Part shown: positions 22,086 to 33,502 of the stretch, one piece after another | Layout: every line of letters begins with the position of its first letter | How positions within the stretch are numbered: the first letter of the stretch is position 1 | NCBI GenBank assembly: GCA_949752735.1 | Contig: OX457043.1 | Span: 45,816,253 to 45,880,252 of the forward strand | Direction of reading: 5' to 3' | Source of the DNA: Lumbricus terrestris | Taxonomy: Eukaryota > Annelida > Clitellata > Crassiclitellata > Lumbricidae | DNA: 64,000 nt | Translations under genes and position numbers: made by a program | Notes under the pieces: generated by a model | Seen by the model: only the letters and a program-made list of their open reading frames with translations | What the model was told of the DNA's origin: nothing | The model's database searches: none

Positions 22086-22511
22086 TTAAAACTGAAAATT
22101 GGAGAAATACATAATTAAATCAAGCACTGATCTGCTATACGGACTAAAAGACTAGTCAACCACGCTGCGTCAGAAAAAAATCGATTCCCATCCCCTCCTC
22201 CGTTATCCAGTCCTGAGCGTGGCACTACTACAGTACAGAAAGTGCATGGCGGATATTCTGTGGAGACCATAGAGCAATAAACGATTTTTTGGTCGAACTT
22301 GAAGGAGGTTCGAGTCTCGAGACGGGCTGTTGATTGCACTTCTTGCGCATTTTGTTGGCGTTTGAGTGAAGTGAAGATATTCTAGAGAACCAATGTTTCG
22401 CCCACGGTGTATACAACTCACGCTGTACTTATATTCACTGTGGAACACAATTATACCTGGTTAAATACTACAACGACCCCAAGCATAGGTAAACAGATGG
22501 ATTAATAGAAA

Positions 22512-22518
22512 GACAGGC

Positions 22519-22567
<49 letters not shown>

Positions 22568-22625
22568 TACTGACAGACAGACAGACTGACTGACAGACAG
22601 ACAGACAGAGAGGCAAATATAGGTA
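22512..22625. repeat. (ACAG)n microsatellite
   Basis: Tetranucleotide repeat, one of several ACAG tracts in the window (also 30990-31345 and 35690-36060). Confidence 0.93.
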
Positions 22626-22869
22626 GGCAAATAGATAGAAGGACAAAAAGAAAGAAATAAAGAAAGAATGAACACAAGGATTAATGGATAAAAAGGTGCT
22701 GTAAAATATTTTATTTATTGTGCGAAGCATATTAAAAAAATATTCATGTAAATGTATGCAGGCCTAAGTAGACTATGTGTGCGTATATAGGCTACCTGTG
22801 TATATGTAAATGTATATTGTTATACGTCTGTATATATTATGTGTGTACAACCACATACACGTATTCATA

Positions 22870-23225
22870 CAGGTCATTTTTTATCGTGCAGTTGTACACA
22901 ACATGCAGGACTGTTTTTAAGGAATTTTTAGAACTGCACAGCCCCTTCTCTCTCTGCCCATCCTCCATGGTAAATTACTTTAAATCGGAGGACAATGGTC
23001 TTTTTTGTTAGTTTTAACTGTTCAGAAGCGCTTCTGCAACTGCACAAAATCATTTAGAACTGCACATTTTGTGTACAACTGCACTTTAAAAAAGCCCTGA
23101 CAAAATGTGCAGTTCTAAATGGGTTTTTGCAGTTGAAGAAGCAGTTCTGTCCAGTTAAAAATAGTTGAAAACAGTTCATTGTCCTCCGATTGGAAGTAAT
23201 TTACCATGGAGGATTGAAAAAAGAA
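22870..23225. mobile_element. hAT-type MITE family H, outer copy interrupted by an inner copy
   Basis: The outer copy (plus) reads CGTGCAGTTGTACACAACATG, is interrupted at 22906, and resumes at 23100 with ACAAAATGTGCAGTTC, running to TTTACCATGGAGG. Its own termini are eroded. Confidence 0.65.
22906..23099 (-). mobile_element. hAT-type MITE, family H, inner nested copy
   Basis: Ends CAGGACTGTTTTTAAGG and TTTAAAAAAGCCCTG. Target duplication ACAACATG/ACAAAATG (7 of 8). It lies inside another member of its own family. Confidence 0.75.
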
Positions 23226-23539
23226 GCTGTTGTGTATAGGCCTATCCATGTTTGTATTGAACTGTGTTTTTGCGCTTCAATGAATGTCTACTCTACGCTA
23301 TGCTCAACAGCTCAAGTAGGTACGCTTGTATGTTTCTGTGTTTGTCTCTATGCGGCTGGACATTCATGAAGCGCCTTTACCGGGCGCACGATATATTGTC
23401 TATGCTGTCGTCACAGACTTCATCAGAAGTGTCTGCATCCGTTATGATCGAAAGCGTTCAATAGGAAATCCAGTTTCAATTCCATCCGATTGTAACGTCG
23501 CATTGTCATCAATGCGACTATATAGATGGAGCCACAATC

Positions 23540-23650
<111 letters not shown>

Positions 23651-23984
23651 TAAGAATCGATGAGATTTTCTCCCTATTTAAGTATTGGCTGTGTCTCTAA
23701 TCATCAGTTTCAGCAACTGACACCCATAGAAAACCGAAGAACACTTCACTTCAGTTTGCGTCCTAGAAGATTCCGAGAAACATCGAACCGAACACATCAC
23801 ATTGAAGTTTCTCTAGACATCTCTGAAGCAAAAGCTGATCTAAAGAAAACCGAAAAGAGGTAAAGTTGTTATCGTTATATAGTCATCATCATCGTCGTCG
23901 TCGTCGTCATTATCATCGTCATCATCGACAGCAGCATCGTGTTTATTACTATTGCCATTTATTTATTTATTTCGCCATTTCTTT

Positions 23985-24200
23985 AGCGCCTTCAAAATCC
24001 CCTTCAAAATTCCTACTCAGAGGCGCTCCTGACTACAGCGAGAACACTGCATCGGAGTTTCATGCCGAAGTGCATGAGCAATTGCGAGTGAAGGACTTGA
24101 TCAAGGTCCATTCGAGGCGGCTTGAGGCGGATTCGAACCTCGAACCCTCCGGCTTCAAGGCATCGACGCCACCACTAGCCTACACTACCGCGCCCCGTCA
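23985..24200 (-). mobile_element. SINE family A
   Basis: Minus-strand copy with diverged B box (GAGGTTCGAATCCGCC) and conserved tail (GGAGCGCCTCTGAGTAG). Confidence 0.8.
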
Positions 24201-24261
24201 TTTCTGATGTAATTAAAACCAGTATTTTCATTATTATTATTAATACTGCTATTGCTACTTC

Positions 24262-24450
24262 TGTTATCGGGTATTTATTAAACAACATTTACCCAGCGAC
24301 CAATCGTCGATCGATATCACTGGGTAGTTGTGTTTGAGTTATACACTCAAGATTCCTACATAAGGTAATCACCTCAGGGAGGAGATTCGAACCCACGCCC
24401 TCGCCGTTGCAAGGGAGATCCTTAACCAATCGGATGCCATCACAAAGGAA
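24262..24450 (-). mobile_element. SINE-like element, family E
   Basis: The minus strand has GGTTAAGGATCTCCCTTGCA and a B-box-like GTGGGTTCGAATCTCC, consistent with a tRNA-derived head. Single copy in this window. Confidence 0.45.
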
Positions 24451-24499
24451 ATAAAACCGATGAGGTACGTATACCTAAAAAAAATAGATGAATTCGAAA

Positions 24500-24740
24500 A
24501 TCTAGAAAACGGTGAGTTATGGCTCTAGTTTTTATTTCCTATCATGTAGCAATGACCAAAATCCACGAGGTAAGTCTATTGTAATAAGAAGTAACAATTC
24601 AGGAATAGAGGGTCGGACTATGAGCTCTAAAACTTCGTGGAGTTGGGGTCTGAAAAGCAGACTTTACTATGGGGTCATAAATAAGACTGGGGGATTGAAC
24701 CCTCCACCTCCACAATTCTCACCATGGGTGCTATAAAATA
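24500..24740 (-). repeat. Interspersed repeat related to 28960-29090
   Basis: The reverse complement shares AGTAAAGTCTGCTTTTC and ACCCCAACTC blocks with plus-strand sequence near 29040-29075. Unclassified. Nothing else recognised up to about 25240. Confidence 0.4.
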
Positions 24741-25239
24741 CTAAGTTTAATAGCATACAGCGAGAAACTGCGCGCACCGAAGACAATATAGGAAACAGTA
24801 TCTAAAACTATAAAGGCGAAACTTTTCCAATGTTTGCGAACAATTTTCTTCTTATCCACTCGACCGATTTTTCCCAATATTTAAAAAAATACTTTTTAGG
24901 ACCCATTAACAAACATAGGGGGGTTCGCGATCCAAAAATCTTACCTTTGCCGAATTTGAAACATTTAATTTTTAATAATCCGACGAAAGCAAATATAATG
25001 CAGTATTTAAGATTGGTCGCCGGATCGCTTTCAAAGATCCCATAGATTTATGACGTCATCACTTCTTTACTTCGCTTTAGGCGGCCGATTTTATAGCGCG
25101 CGCTTTCGCTAAATTATACTAAAAACACTGATAATAATATTATGAACGGTTGATCGCAAGACAATGACAATGGATACCGGTAATTAATATAGTACCGTGT
25201 CGTCGTACGTATAGGCCTACAGGCCATCTGGACATGACC

Positions 25240-25518
25240 GGTATTTAGGGCGGACGGGTTTAGGCAAAAGAACCAAAATTCGCCGGCAAATGCTGGCCAC
25301 AACGGAGGGTGACAACCCGCCCCGCAGGGGCGCTTGCAATGGGAGCTGGGTTGGGGCGAAAAATCTACATTTCACCGACAACACCAGGCACCCCAGGCTG
25401 GGACCGGGTTGGGGCCGATGGAAGAAGGTGGGGTGAGAAAGGCTAAGTGGGAAAGGGGTCAGCGTGGCTGTGGACCAAATATCGAAATTTCCCGGGCAAC
25501 GCCGGGTAATTCAGCTAG
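25240..25518 (+). mobile_element. Helitron-like 3' end
   Basis: A GC-rich segment ends in hairpin CCCGGGCAACGCCGGG (25491-25506), eight bases, then CTAG followed by T. A GC hairpin about 10 nt before CTRR|T is the hallmark of Helitron 3' termini. No RepHel protein or definite 5' TC end was found, so the left limit is approximate. Confidence 0.6.
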
Positions 25519-25552
25519 TATGGCATACGAGAGGAGTCTTTGAGTTCCTGGA

Positions 25553-25608
25553 CTTGCTATAGCGCTTCTGAGTAGTTACGTTGAAGGTGCGCTATACTAA
25601 TTTTTGAA
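25553..25608 (+). mobile_element. LINE/SINE-A 3' tail fragment
   Basis: GCGCTTCTGAGTAG...GTTGAAGGTGCGCTATAC only. Confidence 0.55.
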
Positions 25609-25968
25609 TGAGTGAATGGATTCGAATACAAAACGATTAATTTTGTCGTCACGAAAAGATTTAAAAAGTACCAGAAGTATTTTTTAGTTTAAACCTTGGA
25701 GGCCTTTCAGACTTCGCCAGTCTTTGTCCACACTCGTTATAACGGTTCATTGCGTTTGTTGCTGTTTCAATTGATTGATTGATTGACTGATTGATTGAAT
25801 GATTGATTGAATGAATGAATGATTGATTGATTAACTGACTGATTTATGATGTATGTACTGCAATCGTAAATCTTTAATCTCCAAAGCGCTCCTCCAAAGC
25901 CGAGCGCAGGGCACCAGCTTATTTACGAGCGTTGAAACTCACGTATACCTCTTTATACATACTTGCAG

Positions 25969-26259
25969 ATGGCCCCGATCAGTCGATACATTCATCTGAC
26001 GCTGTTGCTACTGGCAACGTCGTACATGACCGTTGCCATGGCAATGGACCTGGAGACGCTGGACCGCCTAAGACGCAGCCCTTCTCTCGAGCAGACGTCC
26101 AGCAACTACCGCGCCCTTCGTCATCACGCATGCGCGCAGAGGGATCACTACACGCACTGTTTTTTGTGCGGGAAAGTGGCAGACGATTCGCGCGTCTTTC
26201 ACGAGTGTTGTCAAGAGGACGCCACCGTAACGGAGTTCTGCATTCGCATGCTCACCTGA
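25969..26259 (+). CDS. Small secreted cysteine-rich peptide precursor (exon)
   Basis: Translation from ATG at 25969 gives 96 aa. The start is preceded directly by a splice acceptor (CATACTTGCAG), so this is a coding exon with an upstream 5' UTR exon, or the ATG is internal. Residues 1-24 form a signal peptide (hydrophobic LTLLLLAT core, small residues before MAMD). The C-terminal half has six cysteines in the pattern C-x8-C-x2-C-x12-CC-x9-C, including CFLCGK. There is no amidation or obvious dibasic neuropeptide spacing, although LRRS could be a cleavage site. The CxLCG...CC...C arrangement recalls the cysteine domain of lophotrochozoan whitnin/SPTR-type prohormones; this is from memory and unverified. 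An overlapping 135-aa ORF in another frame is rejected. Confidence 0.6.
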   Translation: MAPISRYIHLTLLLLATSYMTVAMAMDLETLDRLRRSPSLEQTSSNYRALRHHACAQRDHYTHCFLCGKVADDSRVFHECCQEDATVTEFCIRMLT

Positions 26260-26467
26260 CCTGGCTTGACCTTACACCTGACCTTATACTTGAACTCGGA
26301 TGGTGGCGACACCTAGTAATCAATCCGGAAATCGTCTAAAACTGATAAAAAATTAATTATAGCATGTGATAATTATCGCCGTCATATCGCTGATACATTG
26401 TGATGCCACTGCGATAAAATTATTATTATTGTTGTTGATGTCATTGATTTATAATTATCGTGATGAT

Positions 26468-26845
26468 GTTGACATCACGCGATATGATCTGGTTGATATT
26501 ACGGGATACGGTTGATATCACGTGATATGGTTGGCATCACGTGATATGGTTTATATCATTTGGTATGGCTGATATCACGGGATATGGTTGATAAAACGAG
26601 ATATGATTTGTATCATGTGATATGGTTGATGTCACGTGATAGGTTGGTATCACGTGATATGGTTGACGTCACGTGATATGGTTCATATCATTTGTTATGG
26701 CTGATATCACGGAATATGGTGACTAAAACGTAATATGGTTTGTGTCACGTGACATGGTTTGTATCATGTGACATGGTTGATATCACGTGACATGGTTGAT
26801 ATCACGTGATGTCCTTGATGTCGCGTGATATCGATGATGTCCTTC
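26468..26845. repeat. 19-bp satellite rich in CACGTG palindromes
   Basis: About 18 units of the type TTGATATCACGTGATATGG at 19 bp. At least eight keep an intact CACGTG. Divergent units (TTATATCATTTGGTATGG, CTGATATCACGGG, TTGATAAAACG) recur in the same order seven units later, showing a higher-order repeat of about 133 bp. Confidence 0.85.
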
Positions 26846-27295
26846 GATATCGCCCATTATAATATCCTGCCTATTATGTCCTGCACAAATGATATCATTA
26901 ACAATGTATGATGCCAATAATAACACTTGTTACGAATCTCATGCATTCGTTTAGCGCATTTTGAGTCAGTTCTTTAATGAATCATACATATCATCTGGTA
27001 AAGTAAACAGTGGTTATCGTGTTGAAGAAATATTCCTAGTTTTCGAATAGCGCTCCACAGTTTTGTCGATAGAAAATCGTTGTTGTAAAGATTCATTTAG
27101 AAATTTCATATGCCTGCATATGAAGTAGATGCTGTCTGATCGAAGATGTAATAATCAGCATTTAATTACACGCTATAGTTTATAATTTCACTCACGCACT
27201 TGTCGAAAGACTTTTTAGCAGGAATTAATAAACCCTACAAGAATATTCTACCATAAATGAATTGCCTATATCTTTACTTTGGTTCTTTCCAGCTG

Positions 27296-27480
<185 letters not shown>

Positions 27481-28156
27481 CAAAGACAGGGAGCCAGAGA
27501 CGGAGCGAATCTGAGTAGTGGGCTTGAAGGGGCGATCACATAGCACATCCGAGAAAAAATATATATAAATAAGAGACAGATACACTGCGATATGGAGAGA
27601 GGCACAGAGACAGCGGGGCACAGAGAGGGTCGCAGAGTGAGAGACAAGGAGGCAGAGACAAATAGACCGACAGACAGACAGAGACATGTAGAGAGGTAGA
27701 GGAACATGGAAAGAAACAAGAAAGACGTAGTAGACCTACTTCAGAGCTTAAGCGACAATTGGCAGATGCTTGAGCAAACCGCTGACTCAATCCATGGCTG
27801 GCGTCTGCGTTTAATATTTATAAAGCGCTTCTTTCTTTGCTCTGCGCTGGTCTGCTCTGCGCTTCTAGCGAATAAAACTGGAACCGTTTCGCGTGGTTAG
27901 TTTTCTTTAGCGCAGCAGCTTCAATCCATCTAGCGATGAAGTTAAGATGGTTTTCAGCCACCTGGCGAATAGAAACGCAAGATAATAATTTCATTACATA
28001 ATTATATATATTATAAATATTAATTTATTTATTTATTGCGCTTGCTCCACCCGCAAGGTCTCGACTCGAGGCGCGAAACAAGGTTGAGCAAGTAGCTTGT
28101 CCAGGTTAATTAAACCGAATGCACTCAGATTGTTTTTGCCATCAACCAGTGGATTA

Positions 28157-28372
28157 CTGGGGCGCGATGGTGCAGTGGTTGTGTTCGTTGCCTTGCAGCC
28201 GAAGTATTGCAAGTTCGAATTCACCTCAAGTCGCCGCGTAGGCACCTTGGGCAATTCCTTCACTCGCAATTGCTCAGCGCTTCGGCGTGAAACTCCGATG
28301 CAGTGTCCGCTCTGTAGTCGGGAGCGCTTCTGAGTAAGGAGCTTGAAGGGGAGCTATAACAAGTGCACATAC
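28157..28372 (+). mobile_element. SINE family A, near full length
   Basis: GGCGCGATGGTGCAGTGG head, GCAAGTTCGAATTCACC B box, TTGCTCAGCGCTTCGGCG body and AGCTTGAAGGGGAGCTATAA tail. One of the best copies of the family here. Confidence 0.85.
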
Positions 28373-28436
28373 AAATAAACAAACATACTGGTTTAGTGTA
28401 ACCATCCAGTGGACCACAATAGACATCCTCATAATA

Positions 28437-28705
28437 ATAATCTTCCTTTATTGAACAATGCGGTTTACAATTGACAGACTGCAACCCAGTTACATTGTAC
28501 ATTTTATGCAATTGAAACAATTCACGAGAACACAAAATAATCACGTATCACAAACCTTAACTACTAAAAGAACAGACAGCCTGCAATACAAGGGCGCTAA
28601 AAGCAGCCTACAAAGCCCGTCTATACTACGGGGGTTTCGGGAATCGAACCCGGTTCCGCTGATCTCCATGCCAGTGTGTTACCCAAAGCGCCAACCCTCA
28701 CCACA
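28437..28705 (-). mobile_element. SINE related to family B
   Basis: The minus strand has GCTTTGGGTAACACACTGG, the B box GGGTTCGATTCCCG, then GGCTTTGTAGGCTGCTTTTAG, which is the body of family B. The 3' part (about 28437-28560) is distinct. Nothing recognised in 28706-28950. Confidence 0.6.
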
Positions 28706-29090
28706 CCCCACCCGACTCCCCAGTCCCCCAACCCTTATGAACAATGAAATTCTCAGAGTCCTCTTAAACACTGGAGTCTTTGTAAGAAACATATCAGCCG
28801 TCATCGATACGCGAATGAATTTCTTCGTTTACTAAAACAGAATCGGATACGACAGCGAGAAACTTGAAGAACTGTAATCAGATCCATCATACGACAGAAA
28901 TTGAAGTCTTCATAAAAGACACAGTCTTCATGATGTAAGCTAAACAGTGGATTCTTTATTTGAAGCAGTTCCTTCACGTCAGGGTGAGTGAAAATTGCGG
29001 GGGTTTCAACCCGTCTTTCTTAGAGATCCATGCATTGCATAGCAAAGTCTGTTTTTCGCACCCCAACTCAAAGTGGATCATAGTCCAACC

Positions 29091-29290
29091 CAAGGTTTTT
29101 TAACGTGCAGTAGTACACAAACTGTGCAGTTCTAAATTGATTTGTGCAGTTGTAGAAGCACTTATGTACAGTTAAAACTAGCAAAAAAGGTCACTGTCTT
29201 CCGATTGGAATTTGGAAGTAATTTACCATTGAAGACGGGAAAGAAAAGAAGGGGTTGTACAGTTCTAAAAATTCCTTAAAAACAGCCCTG
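29091..29290 (+). mobile_element. hAT-type MITE, family H, intact 200-bp copy
   Basis: Starts CAAGGTTTTTTAACGTGCAG, ends TTAAAAACAGCCCTG. Exact 8-bp target duplication GTCCAACC on both sides. Confidence 0.8.
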
Positions 29291-29307
29291 GTCCAACCTT
29301 CCTGCTC

Positions 29308-29591
29308 ATGGGTGCCCGTAGAAATATTTGCAGGTGGGGGCAAAACACAACGGTCATGGTTAAATTTTTGAGCAGAGCTTGAAAATACGAAGCAGAGTTT
29401 TAAGAAAACAGGGATTTTTCAGAGGCTTCTGAATCTAGCCTAAATTTCTCAGTTTTACGTTGCGTATATAGTTAGCAACATTTGCGCTCTAGCACCAAGA
29501 AATTTGTTTAAAAAACCAATAGATAAATATAGGAAAATTCATTTTCCAAGGGGCAAATGCCCCATCTTGCCCCTAAGTGCGGGCGCCCATG
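29308..29591. mobile_element. MITE with CATGGGCGCCCGCA ends, copy 1
   Basis: Left ATGGGTGCCCGTAG and right TGCGGGCGCCCATG are inverted. A TTTTCCAAGGGGCAAATGCC block precedes the right end. Related copies are at 59546 and 60399. The target duplication is not certain. Confidence 0.6.
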
Positions 29592-29592
29592 T

Positions 29593-30125
29593 CCCTGCAG
29601 TTATTATTCCTCAATTCTTACACTGCTTCATGTTCCAAAGTTATCTCTCAGTTGAATTGCAACACGAGATTCACACGAACTAGGCTACCAATGGTTTGGA
29701 ATAATCTGATTAGAGTCGCAAAAAATACACCAAATATCAGCTGCTTGCAAGCACCGGTGTGACACTCGACACACTTACTCCCCATCGAGCAAATAAATCT
29801 CTTAAAAATAGTTCATCCATCCGTCCCTTGCGTAGACGTCATACCGACAAAATAATATCGCACTCGACAACTTCATACACCTTGCAGCAGTCTTTTGCTA
29901 TGTCTACGGCGCTCAGACCGTGGGGCATTCTCGGTGGTTGGTCCGGGGCTTTGGAATGCAATGCCAAGTTTTTTTTATCTTCTGCTGGTTCTCCAATGTA
30001 ATTCAGAACTAAACCTTGGACCTGGTATCTGGTCGATTAGAGCTGCTATACCTTGTAATGCTAAGAGTAACGGTTCATTCTTCCCTTAAGCGTTACTGTC
30101 TGTACTGTGTACAGATCCTATATAA
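29593..30125 (+). mobile_element. Probable LINE remnant
   Basis: Plus-strand scraps in changing frames read AFSVVGPGLWNAMPSF near 29930 (the usual F.V.GP.LWN.LP motif of LINE polymerase C-termini) and LNLGPGIWSIRAAI further on. Many frame breaks. A fossil only. Confidence 0.45.
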
Positions 30126-30189
30126 GCAAATCCGTCGCTCACAATATTGCTTAGAGCTACGGATTGACACCTTGCCTTGAAACAATGGT

Positions 30190-30313
30190 GCTCATAAGAT
30201 GCGTACTACTACTGCTAGTCTGCTACTGCTACTGCTAGTCTGCTACTGCTACTGCTACTGCTACTGCTAGTCTGCTACTGCTGCTGCTGCTGCTACTGCT
30301 ACTACTACTACTG

Positions 30314-30345
<32 letters not shown>

Positions 30346-30470
30346 GCTACTGCTACTGCTACTGCTACTGCTACGGCTGCTTCTGCTACTGCTGCTACTA
30401 CTTCTACTACTACTACTATTACTACTGTACTACAACAACAACAACTACTTCTACTGCTACTACTAGAGTG
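30190..30470. repeat. (CTA/CTG)n trinucleotide repeat
   Basis: Interleaved CTACTG and CTA runs with a duplicated CTAGTCTGCTACTGC block. Confidence 0.92.
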
Positions 30471-30974
30471 GCAATGATAGCGCGGACCGTGAAGACAACC
30501 ACGCGGTCCGGTTCGAGCGTTTGGTAAAGCGATAAGTAAGAATTCAAATACCCAGAAGACTATGGTAATTATTGCGGTGAAGCTGTTCTTAATTGAATAG
30601 TATTTCTAAATTAACGACCGGATGTGAACTTGTGAGGTCGACTGCACCAGATACTTCAAAAGAACATTGAGATAGGCAAGGCCGCAAGGGAAAGAGGGAA
30701 AGAGGAGGATAGGGAGTGAGAAGGAGACTGTTGCATGGGAGGAAGGAGGAAAGGAGGGAGAGAGGAGGATGGGAGGCAATGAAACAAGCTAGTAGAGTGA
30801 TAAAGAGGCAAGATAACCTGGAAGGAAAGGGAAAGAGTTTAGGGAGCAAAGCACTTGAACGGCAGACAGACATACAGGTATGTTTACGGAGACGGGAAGA
30901 CAGACAGAAGAGGAGGCATACAGAGAAAGAAGTGAAAGAAGGCAGGAAAAAGGGAGATACATTCAGACACACAG

Positions 30975-31156
30975 GCAGATAGACAGACAGACAGATAGGC
31001 ATTGACGAAATGAAAGAAGTCAGGAATCGAGATACAGTCAGTCAAAGAGGAAATTAAAGAGGACAGGACAGAGGTGCAGACAGACAGACAGACAGACAGA
31101 CAGACAGGCAGGCAGACAGACAGGCAGGCAGACAGACAGACAGACTGACAGACAGT

Positions 31157-31188
<32 letters not shown>

Positions 31189-31345
31189 TAGACAAGCAGA
31201 CAGACAAACATTTAGAAAGACAGACTGTTGGAAAGACAGACAGACAGACAGACAGGCAGGCAGACAGGCAGACAGACAGACAAACAGACAGACAAACAGA
31301 CAGACAGACAAACAGGCAGACAGACAGACAGACAGACCGAGGCTT
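30975..31345. repeat. (ACAG)n microsatellite
   Basis: Interrupted ACAG/GCAG tract. The upstream 30700-30970 is purine-rich. Cys/Leu/Ser ORFs are artefacts. Confidence 0.92.
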
Positions 31346-31885
31346 GAAGGCCGGAGGGCAGCACAGATAGCCTCCAGCGCTTAAGTGGAGTCGACCATTA
31401 AGCGTGTCTTAATTCCGATCAGTCTCTCGAGTCTGCCCATAAAAAAACGAATTTACAAACGGTTCCTGTTTTATCTGAAACGCTGCAAACGAACTGAGAA
31501 ACACACACGAGGCCAACTTACCGTCGTCTACCATTAGCTTCGACTGATGGGGTAGTGTGGGGCAATGCAGGACTATCTACTCACTGGTCTCGCAGGAGAG
31601 CCGTTCCATGTTGAACAGCCGAAACGCTTAAGATTATCCCGGCCCACTTTCCCCGTCCATAAAAACCTGGTCGGGCAGACTACAAAGAGAAATTAACAAG
31701 GGGCCTCGGCTTTTAAAGACCTGGAATTAACTGATAGCTTAGCTGGAATACATCGTTCTTGGATGCGTCATGACCTCGTGGTCTGACCACGTATACGTCA
31801 GTCGAGCATGTGAATTTGTGCTGCATACGAAAAGCCAGAAAAACGAGACGGAAACGGCAAAAACCCAGTCATTGAACTTCATGCC
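31346..31885. other. Unassigned stretch
   Basis: Unique-looking DNA between a microsatellite and the 31.9 kb element. No gene recognised. Confidence 0.5.
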
Positions 31886-32655
31886 AGTCTCACCTAGACC
31901 TGGGAGTCGACCCCAATAAGTCGACCCCAGTCGACTTGGTCATCCCAAGTCGGGTCGGGTCGTTTCTGCTCACCGCAACTGACCCCAAGTCGAATTTTGT
32001 AGAGAGAAGTCACTTGAAGTTGTTTTTACCTCAAGTCGACTTAAAACGACTTGAGACAAAACATAGTTAAATTTGTCACTTCAAACCAATGATTGTGACA
32101 ACATTTAAGCAGCTTTTCTTGCCTAGTGCGTTTACAAGAATGAATGAGGCCTTTGCTAAACAGAGACTTAATTAGGCTAGGCTACTGATTATTTTGCCGG
32201 AAGGCTATCGTGCAGACTGCCGTCTGCCGATCTATTCACAGCTAGGCATATAATTTATAATTTTATGCTTAAACGTCACGCTTAGGCATGCGCTTAATTA
32301 AAATGGTGAAACAAAATGTTACTAAAATATTCGTACGTGTGCTTATCATGCAATCAGTGAGCTTCTAGTGGTCAGAGAATTCGGTGCAAAGAAAGCTGGA
32401 TCTCTTCAAGGCCTATAATAAATCGATAGTTTGGCGCTACTTTGCAGCGCTGCATCTGGAGTTGTCTGCAGACGGGAAAACTATTGTAGGGCCAATTAGA
32501 CAATGAAAGACTTTACTGTCAGTGAGTAGGCCTAGTAGCTGTACGTAGTACCTACACTGTAGGATAATGCGCTTGCAATGCTATATGCTAAGTTGCAAAA
32601 TGATGTTAGAGGCCAAAATAATTATGAAAACAGAATTACAAATTAGGCTTATATC

Positions 32656-32755
32656 AAAAAGCGCAAGGTCTAAGATAAAATAGCGGACCGCGGACTGCAT
32701 GGTTGCACTGAATGGCGTGATATAACGCTATTTTATCTTAGACCTTGCGCTTTTT
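32656..32755. repeat. Perfect 30-bp inverted repeat with 40-bp loop
   Basis: The left arm begins AAAAAGCGCAAGGTCTAAGA and the right arm (32726-32755) is its exact reverse complement. Perfect identity over 30 bp implies recent origin or conversion. Confidence 0.85.
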
Positions 32756-32929
32756 ACAAATTTATTTAATATTAATATTAAAAAATATTAATAATGGGTG
32801 TAATCTGAATAATCCCAGACAATGGACAAGCTAAAATTCATAGGCCTAATAATTTGCCGTCGCATTGTCTAGGTTACTAGATGCATGGCCCAAAGCATCA
32901 CAAAACTAATAATATATAATAATATATTT

Positions 32930-33140
32930 TCTTTAATTAAACGCCTGCAAGACGCACTGCGCTTTACATTTACAAGTTATGCAGTAATCTTAATTAAACT
33001 TAACTACCAACTGAACAGACAGCTTTGTAATTACACGGCGCCAATGGCAGCCTACAAAGCAAATCCGCCCAACGGGGGCTCGAACTCACTACCTCTCGCA
33101 CTCTTGACCAGCGTGTTAACCACTACTCTACCGGGCCCCC
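32930..33140 (-). mobile_element. SINE family B
   Basis: Minus strand: GGTAGAGTAGTGGTTAACAC, B box GAGTTCGAGCCCCCG, body TTTGTAGGCTGCCATTGGCG, tail AAAGCGCAGTGCGTCTTGCA. Confidence 0.8.
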
Positions 33141-33502
33141 CCCCAAACTATTCAAACTGAAACACAAACAGCCTGAAATGGGTTCAATAACACTTTAACA
33201 AATTCATGCATCAATTAAGTGTTGAGGCCTCGATGATCATTACTCACTTGAAGGCCCAAATGAAATTAATGCTTGCAGGAAAATTGGATTGACTTCTTGC
33301 ATTAGTAGCCGTACTTAGACCTAGGCTAATGGCTAGTACCATGTCAGAAGTCGACTTCAAGTCGGAAGTCGGTTGTTTTTTTGCCAAGTCGGGTCAAGTC
33401 GTTTTGACGCCGAGAAGTCGACTTCAAGTCGACCTCAAGTCACTTTAGGGTCAAGTGGGGTCAGATTAGCCGACCAAAGTCACTCCCAGGTCTAGTCTCA
33501 CC

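Larger units (their letters stand above)
31895..33493. mobile_element. 1.6 kb element with 9-bp target duplication and AAGTCGAC-rich ends
   Basis: A 9-bp direct repeat AGTCTCACC flanks short inverted ends AGACCTGGGAGT. Both ends continue into degenerate clusters of AAGTCGAC/GACTTGA (about 200 bp each). The 9-bp duplication favours Mutator-type insertion. No transposase is visible, so it is non-autonomous. It contains a SINE B (32930) and a hairpin (32656). A scrap of the same end occurs at 63172-63240. Confidence 0.7.

Noticed and set aside
25932..26339. 135-aa ORF overlapping the secreted peptide
   Set aside because: Lacks a signal peptide and protein-like composition. The overlapping frame has a signal sequence, ordered cysteines and an acceptor just before its ATG.
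28620..28710. tRNA gene from a good B box (GGGTTCGATTCCCG, minus strand)
   Set aside because: No acceptor-stem pairing, and the sequence continues into the SINE family B body.
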